A stretch of 64,000 nt of DNA. It comes from Rhododendron vialii (taxonomy: Eukaryota > Streptophyta > Magnoliopsida > Ericales > Ericaceae). Numbering within the stretch: position 1 is the first letter of the stretch; each line of letters opens with the position of its first letter. The translations under genes were made by a program, and so were the position numbers. The notes beneath the pieces were generated by a model that worked only from the letters and a program-made list of their open reading frames with translations, ran no database searches and was not told the DNA's origin. Below are positions 37,706 to 48,797 of this stretch, piece after piece. The stretch is from NCBI RefSeq assembly GCF_030253575.1, contig NC_080564.1, positions 2,276,501-2,340,500 on the forward strand. Reading direction: 5' to 3'.

Positions 37706-38204
37706 TATTTTAATTCCCTAATACTGCAGAGAAAACATGAGATTAACTTTTTTCTTGTTATTCCACTTTTAGGAAAGTAAGAATGAATTGGCTTGACTAT
37801 CAAAAACCCAAAGGAAAGATGAAAAAGAGTGAAAATCTTCGATGCAATTTGATAAAACTGAAAGCGAAAAACAGGAAATTAATTACTGAATGCAGGATTT
37901 GTTAAGCTGAAAAAAAGTCAATGCTACAAACATTACAATACGTTAATGTGGCATTACTTTTATTGGGTATTGAACAAGTATCAACCAACCGAGATACCAA
38001 TGAAACAATGCCGCGCTATCATGTTGAGTACAATACTACTCCGTACAATGTTGTACAAGGTTTTTAGACTTTCCCGTTGAAAAATTATTTAATAAAAAAA
38101 CGAGAGCTGAATTGATATACTCCTATTTGATTCCATACAATGATTCAAAGCTAAATAAATCTTAATAATATTTTTTTCAATAATTTTCTTTTAATTTTAC
38201 TAAG

Positions 38205-38740
38205 TCACCGAGGGGTTGTGGTGGCAGCTGTGGAATGGTGGTGGAGGAGAGTTGGCGGCAGTGGGGGTGGTGCTAGTAACGAGTCATTACCAGCTAGGTT
38301 GGGTATATTTTTTAGTGGATGAGTTTGGGTTTAATTTGCCACCCCTAGTAATGACTATGGCGAGTGGTGGTGTAGTCATGTAAATGAAGAGCCGTGGGGT
38401 TATAGGAGTGGAAGGTGGAGAAGAGATCAAGACATGGTGTTGGTGGGGTGGCACCAATCAAGATGGCAACAGTTGAGCGGTGGTGGTGGTAGCAATGGTA
38501 GAGTAATTGTAGTCGTAGAGCAGTAGTGGTGGCGGCGAATGGCGGTGGAGTACTTGTAGTGGAGTGGTGGCGGCAGCAACGAGGGCGATGAAGTGATGGT
38601 GGTGGTGGTACAAGCGACAGCAACAATGGAGTGGTAATAGCGGCAACAGTGGTGAAGTAGTTATGATGGTGGGGATGGTGGTAGACTACTGGTGTCGGCG
38701 GCGACAACGACGACAACAATAGAGTGACAGTGGTGAAAAA
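38205..38740. repeat. G-rich degenerate (GTG)n/(GGC)n tract
   Basis: The plus strand is dominated by GGTGGT, GGCGGC and GTAGTG runs with almost no cytosine-rich interruptions. The minus strand would encode only His/Thr/Pro-rich low-complexity peptide (38345-38719), which I do not accept as a gene. It is probably a decayed triplet microsatellite. Confidence 0.6.
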
Positions 38741-38758
38741 TGGTGCTATTAAAATTTA

Positions 38759-39155
38759 GAGAGATGCTACATACACTACATAGTTACATTACACGTTACA
38801 CTACATTTTATGTGGAGCTCATTTCAGGTTTCAAAAAAATCCAGAAAAATATTCACAGATTCTAAAATATTATTTTATGGGGCTCTGTAAAAAATTAGTT
38901 TCAACGGATATTGGTAAGTATTATTTATAAATTCATAGTGGCGAAACTGCATAATTAAGCAATTTCACACCTATAAATCCAAAAGTAGTACTTACCGACA
39001 TTCATTGGAAGGAGTAATTTTTTATAGAACCCCATAAAACAATATTTTAAAATTTATCGGTATTTTTTTGAATTTTTTTGAGACTCAAAATAGGTTCCAT
39101 ATAAGATGTAGTGTAACTATGTAGTGTAAAAAGGTAATGTACCTATCTTTAGTGT
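38759..39155. mobile_element. Foldback element of about 397 bp, possible hAT-type MITE
   Basis: The arms are extended imperfect reverse complements. The left arm has ACTACATAGTTACA, CAAAAAAAT and TTTTATGGGGCTCTGTAAAA; the right arm has TTTTATAGAACCCCATAAAA and TGTAACTATGTAGTGTA. They meet near 38955. Flanking AAAATTTA at 38751-38758 and 39156-39163 could be an 8-bp target duplication. The TTTTTACAG/ATATTTT blocks recall the foldbacks at 1318 and 9306. Confidence 0.65.
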
Positions 39156-39507
39156 AAAATTTATTAAGCGCCACGCTACTTCATTTCTACAAATTTCTTA
39201 GCTTACATTTTTTTTTTTTGAGGCACCTAAAATTTAAGTAAATATGACAAAACATGATTTAACAAACCTACTTACCACTTGATAAATCCAATTTTAAGTG
39301 CTGAACCAGATCATCCAACACCACCTTACTAAATCTCTTTTTCCCTTCAATATTTCTTTCCCTTCCAGTTTACTTTAAAAAAAAACAAGAAAACTAGTAC
39401 CATGAACCAAACACGTTAACATCACAAATCCATACTTCAAACAGATTTCCTTGAGCCAAATGTTGTTCTGTTCTCTCTCTACTGCTTCACGAATTGCCAA
39501 CTCTTCT

Positions 39508-42500
39508 TCATCCCCTTGGCTTCTGTCTTCTCTGATTGTTCCTTTTGGACTTCACTTGGTTTCTGGAGTCCCTTCACACAGCAGTGGAACAAACAAGTGA
39601 AAGTTATAGTATAAAAACTCGGTCCAAATAGCAGTTCGAAACAAATACTCACTTGGTAATCGACGATCCTGGCTCATCCTTCATGGTTAATGAAGCTAAT
39701 TGGCTTTCTAAGAACCGTACATAATCTGCATTAGCGTGAGAAACCTCCGTACGAGCACTTGAGTTGGTTGGCCATGTCACTGGAACTACTATATTCCTGC
39801 CGTAATGAAAAAAACAAACAAACAGAAGAATAAAAGAAAAGTTTTTACTTCTTTCATGAGCAACATTGCAACACTTCTAGAGCATACCCTTCGAAGCTTC
39901 TGCATAAGCAGCGGTTCATCTTATTAACTGTATAGTCCCCAAACACGGTGTCTAGATGGTTTGCTAGAACTGGTATCTCAGCCGTAGGCAAAATATCCCA
40001 GACCTTTAGAACCTGAATGTCTTTTGAACTTTCGTTGACAACGTCCACACTCCATATAAGATTCAGCAATTCATTGACTGTGTCCAGCTCCAACAGTTGA
40101 GAAGAAGCCCCACCCCTATTTGCAACGGTAACCTTTCGGTGCTGATCCCAGCCACTTGAAAGCCTTTGTAAGATGGAAAGCACTTCCTTACGGACACCTA
40201 TATTCTTGATTCTAGATATGGATTTCCTAAAGTAGTCACTGAAACAAACCTACAAAAAGAAAAGAAAAGAAGATGATCCCTTCCTTATCGTTCCATATAA
40301 GAAACGAACCTAGCGCAAAGGGAAAAGGGTTAAACCACTTGGCGTGTCACTATTTAGGAACCAAGTTTTTTGATGTTACCAACCTATGATTTCTAGTTAA
40401 TTCCATGAATCAGAGACAGCTTTAGTTAGTGAAACACAAAGTGCAGTTTATTTACAAACATGGACTGTCGCCAACAAGGAATGACTACCTACTCGGAAAA
40501 CATAAATAGTTATAAGCTTTCTCGTAATCTTCCATTTTTATCAGATTTTACAAAGAAACTGATATTCAGTGCTTCTATTTCAGAACCTAGATAAAAAATC
40601 TCGGAGAAAATCACTCGCACACAAAATTGTAAATAGTAATACGAGGATGAATGTTAATGTGGAAATCATATAAACAAAATGGTAAACAAACTCCTCTCTG
40701 TTTTATGAATAAGGGAAGCATACCTTCCACCTCGTATTACGGAACAACAGTGAATCAGTTCTGAGTACTGTGTCAAGTTGGTTAAGCTCAACTAAGGCGC
40801 CTGCAACAGCTTGGGCCAAGTTCTTTTCATCAGTAGCATCATAAAAGCAACTTCGAGCCTTGGCATCGACGACTAGTTTCTTCCAAACAGAGCCGCTGTT
40901 AATCAAAGTAGCACCATTGCCCAGTATCCAGAGACAATGCCTATACCATGAAAGCAGAAAAGCACATTACAACCCACTTAGGGCGGAGCCAGGATTTCTA
41001 GACAGTATGGTCAAATACCTAGAGTCACTTTTGGCAATGATAGAAGTGAAACTTTTGTTATTTTAATGGGGTCTTTGGGACAATATTTTATTTCCTTGGG
41101 CGAAAAGGTGGGAGATAATTGCCGAGCAGAAAAAAAAAAGCGGGAGATAATCAATAAAATTTTAAGTCAGTATGCTTGACTCAACATCGGCATGGTAAAG
41201 CTAGTTAGCACAATGTTTTTATCCAAGGACAATGTCCTATGCTCAGATATACAGAAACAATACCTAGCGCGAGTGAGAGCCACATTTGTCCTCTGACGAT
41301 TGGAAAGAAAGCCCACAGATCCACGCCCATTACACCGCACAGTAGAAATGATTATGAGATCCTCCTCACCACCTTGAAACCCATCAACTGATCTAACATT
41401 TACAGAGAAGTCACCGTTTGAATCTGTATTGTATGTTTTCCCAAGTTTTTCTTGGAGTGCAAATACTTGAGCTTTGTATGGCGATATGCAACCAACCCTG
41501 ACCTTTTGTTTTGATGCCACAGATTCTGCAGTTAGAAGAAAATGCTTTCTTGTTTACCACAATTTAGGCAACAAATCAAACACTTGTAACTTAGAATACC
41601 GTATCAGTAGTGTAGAATACTATATCTAGCAAATTTTTTGATGAAAATAGAAAGAGTACCTTTAAAGAGGCTTGCAACAATATCGGAAACCACGGCCACC
41701 TCTACCATGTTTTTCCTGCTATGCCTGCTATCAAATTCCTCTTTTCCATGGGTTACGTTGATGAAAGAATAGGATCCGTACATACCTCCTTGAAGAAAAC
41801 GCCTCTCGTAGGTTCTTTCTTTTACATTAGGACCATCCAAAATCTTGCTGTCGTAGAACTCCCTATTTGGAAACAAGCTTATTGATGGATGCATTCGGTA
41901 CTGGATGTTAAGAAGGTGCCTCGTATGTCCTAATATTACCAGCCTCTCGAACAAGCTTCTTCCAAATTCAGCCAGCTCGCATAGCTATTATTAATAGATT
42001 CACGAAGTCAACTAAAAGAGATGCACCTTACTTCAAATCAAAGAGTAGGCTCCATTTGCTTAGACATTGATTTAAAACGAAAGGGTGAGGTATCAGAAGT
42101 AGAGTACCCAAAACATGAAGGAATAAAAACACGACAAGTAAAATACCCAGCCATTTCAAACCCATCACTATAAATAGTTAGAACTCAATATAGAAAGGCC
42201 ACACGAAAATGATCAAATCTACACTTTAGCTAATTCTCATTGCACAATCATGTCAAGTCCATAATTCCAAATAGAAGGTTTGGTGAGCAGAAAGAATAAC
42301 GAAAATAACAGACCTTGCTTTGGACCATTGCAGGCAGTTGCCGTTCATCCCCAATGAGTATAGCATGACAGAGGCCAGAGAGCTGCAATGGAATAGTGGA
42401 TTCACATTCTTTGAGTTGAGCAGCTTCATCGATAACCAACAATTCCAGTGGTCTCATTCCTTCAGTATGCAATTTAGCCGAGCTTGAGGCCGTGCAAAAT

Positions 42501-45500
42501 ATCAAGTATGCGTTTTCCAAGCAAAAACTCTGAATTTTATAGCGTTCAGTAAAATTAGGCAGACATAATGCTTCAGAGAGGAACTTTAGTATTTGGAGGC
42601 ACTCTGTTTTGGAAGAACTCAACTTTCCATAGTGTTTAATCATGTTATCGATGTTGTCAACTCCACTCATGACTTCTATCAAACCCTTATTTACAACAGC
42701 ACGGGTACACATAGTTCCAATGGATTTTAGCAAATCGAGAGCCTTAATCATCTTCTTTACCACTTCCACCGAAATGAAAGAAGTTGGCATATGTGTGTAC
42801 AGATTTGTAATACAAAAGATGAGCTGATTTTCGAAAAGTTTAAATCTCTTCATGAAAAATTCCTCAAATGTCATCGGATCTTCATCCTTCTCCACCTTTT
42901 CTCCTTTTTCTTTGTTACTTCTAGTTGAGTTGTAGTATTTCCCTTCTCTCTTTGAAGACTCCTTCTTCTTCTTTTCCGTTTTCTTGTTTTCCTTCAAGGT
43001 CTGAACAATTTCCCTCCTCCAAATTTCCCTCTTATCCCCATCATTCAAGTCCTTATCGCTATCTTCCTCTTTGTCTTCATTGTTATTTGCCATCTGATTT
43101 CCAAAACTTGCCTCTTCCTCCTCCTCCGCCTCCTCATCCTCCTCCTCCTCCTCCTCCTCCTCCTCCTCCTCCTCATCATCATCATCATCCTTATTCTTGT
43201 TCTTTTCTTCTCGTTCCAAATACATGCGGTACATCTCTTCAGGGTCTTCGAGTAAACATATCATCGATTCAACATTATGTTTCCACCCAGACCTCGGAGC
43301 AAGACAACGGCCAAGAGCATAAACACGGTAATCAAGAAACACATTGAAGAGGTCTTCATGATCGTCAATCTTCATTCTCTCCCCATTACCAAATAAAACT
43401 ATGTCGCCCAATCCATAAGTATCATACTCAAGTGCACCACTCACCAAACTCATAAGCCGTGAATCATACTCAAGTGCACCACTCACCAAACTCATAAGCC
43501 GTGAAGCAACTCCTAAGACTGCAATGTTGGTTGGAGCACATGTCAGTGTTCTGCATTTTATCCTCAATAGAACAAATAGTAATGAAGCCACTGTCTTTGT
43601 TTTCCCAGTGCCGGGAGGGCCCCAGATTAGTTTGACAGTATTCTGATGACGACATTGTCTTGTGGCAACACAACTTAACACAGCATCCTGTTGGGAAGCG
43701 TCCAATTTAAAGGAGCTGATAGTATTCTTGATGATGGATATGACAGCTAGGTTGCTCTCTTCAGACAAGCACTTGGTACAGCAGTTCTCGATCTGTGAAG
43801 GGTTATGACGAGTGAAATGATGCATGTATATCTGTATATGTATCACAATCACAAACCAGACGAAACAATGGCAGTATGTTTTCGAATGGTTACAACAGAA
43901 AAAGTAAAATAAAATTGCTGGCAACAAACTTAAAAAAGGTTATAAAAAAAAAAGGGACAAGAAGTCGGAGCCAAAGGAAAACACAACTAAAAAAAGAAGT
44001 GAGGAAAAAACTCTACCTATGAATCATAAAAAACAACGAAATCCTTTCAAAATTATGTGAAACCAATCCCCAAGCAAAAGATAAGTCCACATCGTATACC
44101 TCAGAGTTTTAATATCAACCGTACAATCAAATTTGTTGTTTACAGAGACAAGTCCGATGGGAGATTTATTGTTAAGAAAGATAAATGAAAACAATACCTA
44201 TTTGTAACACTTTGTTGTCCATTTGCTCAATAAAACATGGATCGCAATTTCTTGGTGCAAACATTTTCCTTATACTATAATGTGTCACGCAAAGTTGGAA
44301 ACTATATTTTCTACTAACTCTCTCTTGCAAATCAAACAAGTAGAGAGGGAGTTCGATAGTTATATGCTCTTGTTTTCTTTCTTTTCCTATATTCGTGAGA
44401 TATTCCTGATAACAAAATTCATATTGTAACAATAAAACAAGTGAAAAGACTGAATTCTTACAGTGGAATCAGTTTGCAGCACTCTTTTAATGATGTTCAT
44501 GTTTCCCCCTTCCAGCTCTGACTTCAATGCAGTCCATATTCTCAGATTAGTTATCATATTTGTAAGGTGAACAACAAAAAGTCTTCTGTTCTGCTTATTC
44601 CCTTGTGTACCTCCATATTCACCGGGCACGATAGGCTTGGAAGCCCGTATTTCAATTTTTCCAGAACCATAATCGTTCACCCTTTGGACTAAAGCAATAA
44701 GATAAGGACTTTTAGGCCTGTCTAGATCATCAATACATCTTGGTCTCACCTCTGTAAAGGCGATGAGATCTCCAAACTCAGGCTCGTACATTCCTTCATC
44801 ATTCGCGGTATCTCTCTTCCTATCCAATGAAATGTTGTAGTACAAGTCCTTGGGAGGTTTGAAGTCTTTGGATATTTTAACTGTCCATATTTCACGGGTT
44901 GGAGCACGATTCGCTGTCTCCACGCTTGAGGACAAATCAGCGTGCGTTTCTTCAATGAGGGGGTAGATAAATGAGTTCATATACTCATTGGTTGATGAAA
45001 AGGTCTTTGGAATTAGCTGAACCTGTTAAAAGCATAAAGCTGTGAAGATTGAAACTACTTCCAGATATAATCAAACAAAAAGGGTGAATATCCATTAAAG
45101 ATCTAATGCGAACTACTCAATGAATTCAACAAGGTTTTCCCTCATTTAGAGATGGCATAAAAGGAATATGCATGTGGTGGGGGACTCACCGTTTTCCATT
45201 CTATTCTTACCTAATAATGCTAAAGGGTTCCCGTATCGTGTGACGTGTCACATAACAGTAACCGTATTCAATAGACGTGCATGCATATTGGGCCACGTAG
45301 TAACGATAGATTTTCTTTAGTATGAATATATTGCTGTGTAACCATAGCAAGTCGTAAAAACACGAACATGTAACACCTCATAATTAAAATTTTAGCATCC
45401 TTAATCCGTTTATGAATGTTAATTTTCACAAACAATGTGCATGTTTACAGAGTAAGGCTTCTCTCTCATCCCACCAAATTTTTTTGTGGGCTCATTTTTG

Positions 45501-46522
45501 GACATTGCTCTTAACCATGCAAAAAAACAATTTGATCGAACATTCTAATCCATATAAGCTAGACAATTTTTTTCGGCTTATTACTTATTAGTCCCAAACA
45601 AGTGTCATTCACATCCCCAAACTATCAACTACTCGAACTTGGTACCCACAACTTAAAAAGTGTGACAATGTTGTCCCTCCAACTAACGTAGTTCAAACCT
45701 TCCGTCAAATGATGGGCAATGGCATTCATGATAATTTTACGCCTAGAATAATTATGAGCTTATGTCCTGTTTATGTGCATATAGGGTTTTGTGTTTTTCT
45801 TTGTGACCAAAAAAAAAAAAAAAAAGAAAAATCACGAAGAAACACAGGTACATAAATAAAGAACTAAAATTCACTACTGTTTTGTGAAAAAAAAAAAATT
45901 TACTCGGCAAAAAAGAAGAAGGAATATTTATAACAAGGTAACTAAGGGGCGTTTCCACTAAAAACTTTGGACTATATTTTGTTATATTATTCACACTAGC
46001 CCACAACTCCATCCTCTTCATATTTTTCTCTATTTTTTCCCTTTCACTCCTCATATACCAGAAAACAGGGTGCATATGTGTGTTGGGCCGAATCGGCCCT
46101 TCATGCTCGGCGATGAATGGATTAGATAAATCTCGGCTGGACATCTGAGATGAGATCAGTTCGAACGGATGAAATCTGAGCTATCTATTGCTCAACATGG
46201 ACAGATGGATCCCCCCTTTTCCCATCTACGATTTATAGATAAGTGGAAACAACTTGATTTATAGCTAAATAAAAACAATTTGACATTTTTCGGACAACAA
46301 GAATTGTTCATAACTTATTGGCCAGTAAGAATTGTTCATAACTTATTGGCCAGTAGATACACCCCTTGTCTATAAGAGAATAGGTAAGGAGAGTATATAG
46401 ATAGCAAGCCAAACCTTGGCCTTGTAAAGATGTCTGTTGAGCACATCAGAAAGAGACCAGGAGAAGACCAAGTCAATCAACCCTTCACCCTTGGATTCTC
46501 CCTTCTTCACATTTGTTCCCAT
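39508..46522 (-). CDS. SEN1/UPF1-like superfamily-1 helicase, tandem copy 1
   Basis: Nine minus-strand exons: 46415-46522, 44462-45022, 42314-43792, 41660-41984, 41264-41525, 40724-40940, 39888-40249, 39653-39796 and probably 39508-39562, about 1170 aa. This is the plant family of P-loop NTPases related to yeast SEN1 and MAGATAMA3, presumed nucleic-acid helicases. Members contain AAA_11/AAA_12 domains; cellular roles of this subgroup are poorly known. Visible motifs in order are the N-terminal [12 protein letters not shown] and ETHADL, Walker A GPPGTGKT (281-288), Walker B with DEAA (678-681), [31 protein letters not shown] and VALTRAR. All core motifs are intact. The Walker A-B insert holds a long Asp/Glu run (about 414-470), then a Lys-rich stretch. 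A 42-bp exact tandem duplication lies downstream of Walker A. The last exon is uncertain: reading through exon 8 gives TGA at 39649. Confidence 0.88.
43421..43504 (-). repeat. Exact 42-bp tandem duplication inside helicase copy 1
   Basis: 43421-43462 and 43463-43504 are identical, adding 14 residues ([14 protein letters not shown] twice) about 60 residues after Walker A. Helicase copy 2 has a single unit here. The frame is kept. Confidence 0.97.
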
Positions 46523-46599
46523 CTTCACCACAAAACTATCGATTCAAATCAAGAAACCCACTTACAAAAATATGATCATTTAGAATACACAGACACACA

Positions 46600-46647
<48 letters not shown>

Positions 46648-46850
46648 ACATCAATATGTAGCTCCCCATTTCCTAGTTTTCAAAGTTTCAGAAAAGAAAA
46701 AGGGAAATGCCGTACAAGTTCGATGTACAAGTTTACCAGCAATAGAAGAAAAGAAAAAGCAAGGGGACTTGCGCAAACATAATTAAAGGAGGAGTAAATT
46801 TCTTTTGATGTGGAGCCTTGGCACCGGGCAGCACCAGCCTGCAACGAAAA

Positions 46851-46892
<42 letters not shown>

Positions 46893-47576
46893 TGTTGCCT
46901 GAGAATACAGAAGGGCCGTACGCGGTGGAAGGTCATGAACATGTACGATGACGAGGGGGAGAGAATCTCCAAAGTTGTGGCAACCTATTTTTGCGTTTTC
47001 ATTTTCGATTTTTTGACTTTTTGAATTATCGCCATAATATATTTTGAATCTAAAAGAGTGTTTGAATAATATACGCAGAATGCATTTTGCAACATGAAAA
47101 GTATTTGAAAAATATGTAATGAAAATGAATTATGAGTTAATTTTTTACCCTGTTGTCATTGATTATTCAGTATGAGATATAAATCATATATAATGGGTAT
47201 AAATAATGGTTCAATCAATTTTGTAAAAATTATATTATGAAAATGTATTATTCTTAGTTAATTAAAAATCTCCAACTAAATTTTAGTTTTTTTGATAATT
47301 AAGAAATAATTATAAGTTAAATCCAAGTTATTGCAAAAGAGCATGAACACTTCCCATCATCATTAATCCAAAAAAAAGAAAAATGAACTGTTGTTTTAGC
47401 ATTATATATATATCACCATTAGGACGGTTGTAGCTTTTGTCAAAGTAAAGCACTGGTGAGGTAGTAGTTCGTAGTCAGTGACAAGGAAATATGAAAAGGT
47501 GCTCATGAAAATGTGAAAGGGCGATGAGAGACGACCCAGCGGGGTTTGGTTTTCCAAGGCAGGAAGTTAGCCGCGT
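46523..47576. promoter_or_regulatory. Upstream region of helicase copy 1 with two (GA)n tracts
   Basis: (GA)n tracts lie at about 46604-46643 and 46857-46890, seen as CT in the gene's direction. Blocks such as GGGAAATGCCGTACAA, ATGTGGAGCC and GGTTTGGTTTTCCAAG also occur in the same order upstream of copy 2 (56990-57910). The duplication therefore included about 1 kb of 5' flank. The individual promoter elements are not resolved. Confidence 0.6.
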
Positions 47577-48656
47577 AGGGGCAGTGGCATTGGATAGCAG
47601 GGCCGACATTGCAGGACGGAGTGGGGGAGCCTGCTATGAGCGTGGGACAGCATTAATGGAGCCGGCCAAGATGGGACCTGTTTAGTCGTACGCGATCCCA
47701 ACCTTAAAAGTATCATACGATCCTGACCGGGTAATTCATGGGGTTTTTTTTTGTAAATAATACCACAAAAATGATAAACCACACAACAAAAATTCGTAAA
47801 TAATACCACAAAAACTCTTAACGTTGAGCCGTCTTTTTTTTCAGGTTGTGACATCTTTTTACCACAAAATTCGTAAACACCACCACAAAATTGGTGAAAG
47901 TTACCAAAGAAATTCGTAAAAGTTCAATATGAATTAGACCACAAAAATTTATAAAAGGAGATACATAAGTTCGTGGAATAAACTATCACAGACTTTATAT
48001 CTCGGGCCACAAAAATTCGTAAATGATGTATCATGTATGGTACACACAAAAAAGGGGTGTCTATAGGAGATTTTTCCAAATAATTATGCTTCAATCGAAC
48101 TTTTGGTGGTGTTTGAGCAAGGAAATGGGAGTTGATGAGCTTACTGCAATAGAAATTTTTTGGTTGATTAATACCACAACTCTCACCGATATTTTCTCTC
48201 GCCATTAATTTCATCTGAAAGTAGTATTCTCGACTTGGTAAATTTCTCGAGCAAAAGCCACATAAAATAAGAGCTTTAATGGTTGGTTTGGCTTATTTTT
48301 TCGCTTTTATTCAAAAAAGTTCACATTTGCTAGTCTTGCGTCTATTTTTTTTTTTTGGACTATTTGTTCATCTCAACGATATAAATCTTGAAAATGAAAA
48401 ATTATGATCAAAACTTGAAAAAAGAAATTTTGAAGATAAAAATAAACCTGCAAAACATACAATTTTTTTGAATGATTTTTATCTTTATTGTTTTTTAATA
48501 TTATTCATATCTTCAAATTTTATGATTCCTCTTGTAGAGATGAAACAATAATATAACTAAAATTGACGCAAAAGTAACAAATGCCAAAAAAATAAAAAAA
48601 ATCATCCATTGTTAAGACAAACCACTCCTTAAGTTTAACCAATAGATTAACAACAG
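47577..48656. other. Intergenic DNA between helicase copies 1 and 2
   Basis: No gene is seen. The sequence CACAAAAATTCGTAAAT recurs in degenerate form several times between 47760 and 48025, probably decayed repeat DNA. Confidence 0.45.
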
Positions 48657-48728
48657 GTGGACGTGCCTGAGTCGGTATCGAGCATGACTAAAATATCATG
48701 TGCGCTCTGCCCGCGTAGGATCAAATCC
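48657..48728 (+). pseudogene. tRNA-Ser relic
   Basis: This matches the tRNA-Ser(AGA) at 37396 over the 5' acceptor strand (GTGGACGTGCC), D arm, anticodon stem (CATGACTAAAATATCATG) and variable arm (GCTCTGCCCGCG). The anticodon loop is altered, the B box is damaged (AGGATCAAATCC), and the 3' acceptor strand is missing. It lies 70 bp beyond the 3' end of helicase copy 2, as the intact tRNA lies 3' of copy 1. Confidence 0.85.
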
Positions 48729-48797
48729 AAAATAAAGCATCTTCTGTACCCAAAAAACAACAGAAAAGCTAAACTATCTTCCAAATTTCCTCAAAGC

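Noticed and set aside
38345-38719. 124-aa His/Thr/Pro-rich minus-strand frame
   Set aside because: Low-complexity product of a degenerate triplet repeat.
42925-43347. 140-aa plus-strand frame rich in proline
   Set aside because: Antisense to the Glu/Lys-rich linker of helicase copy 1; the CCT repeats give the proline run.
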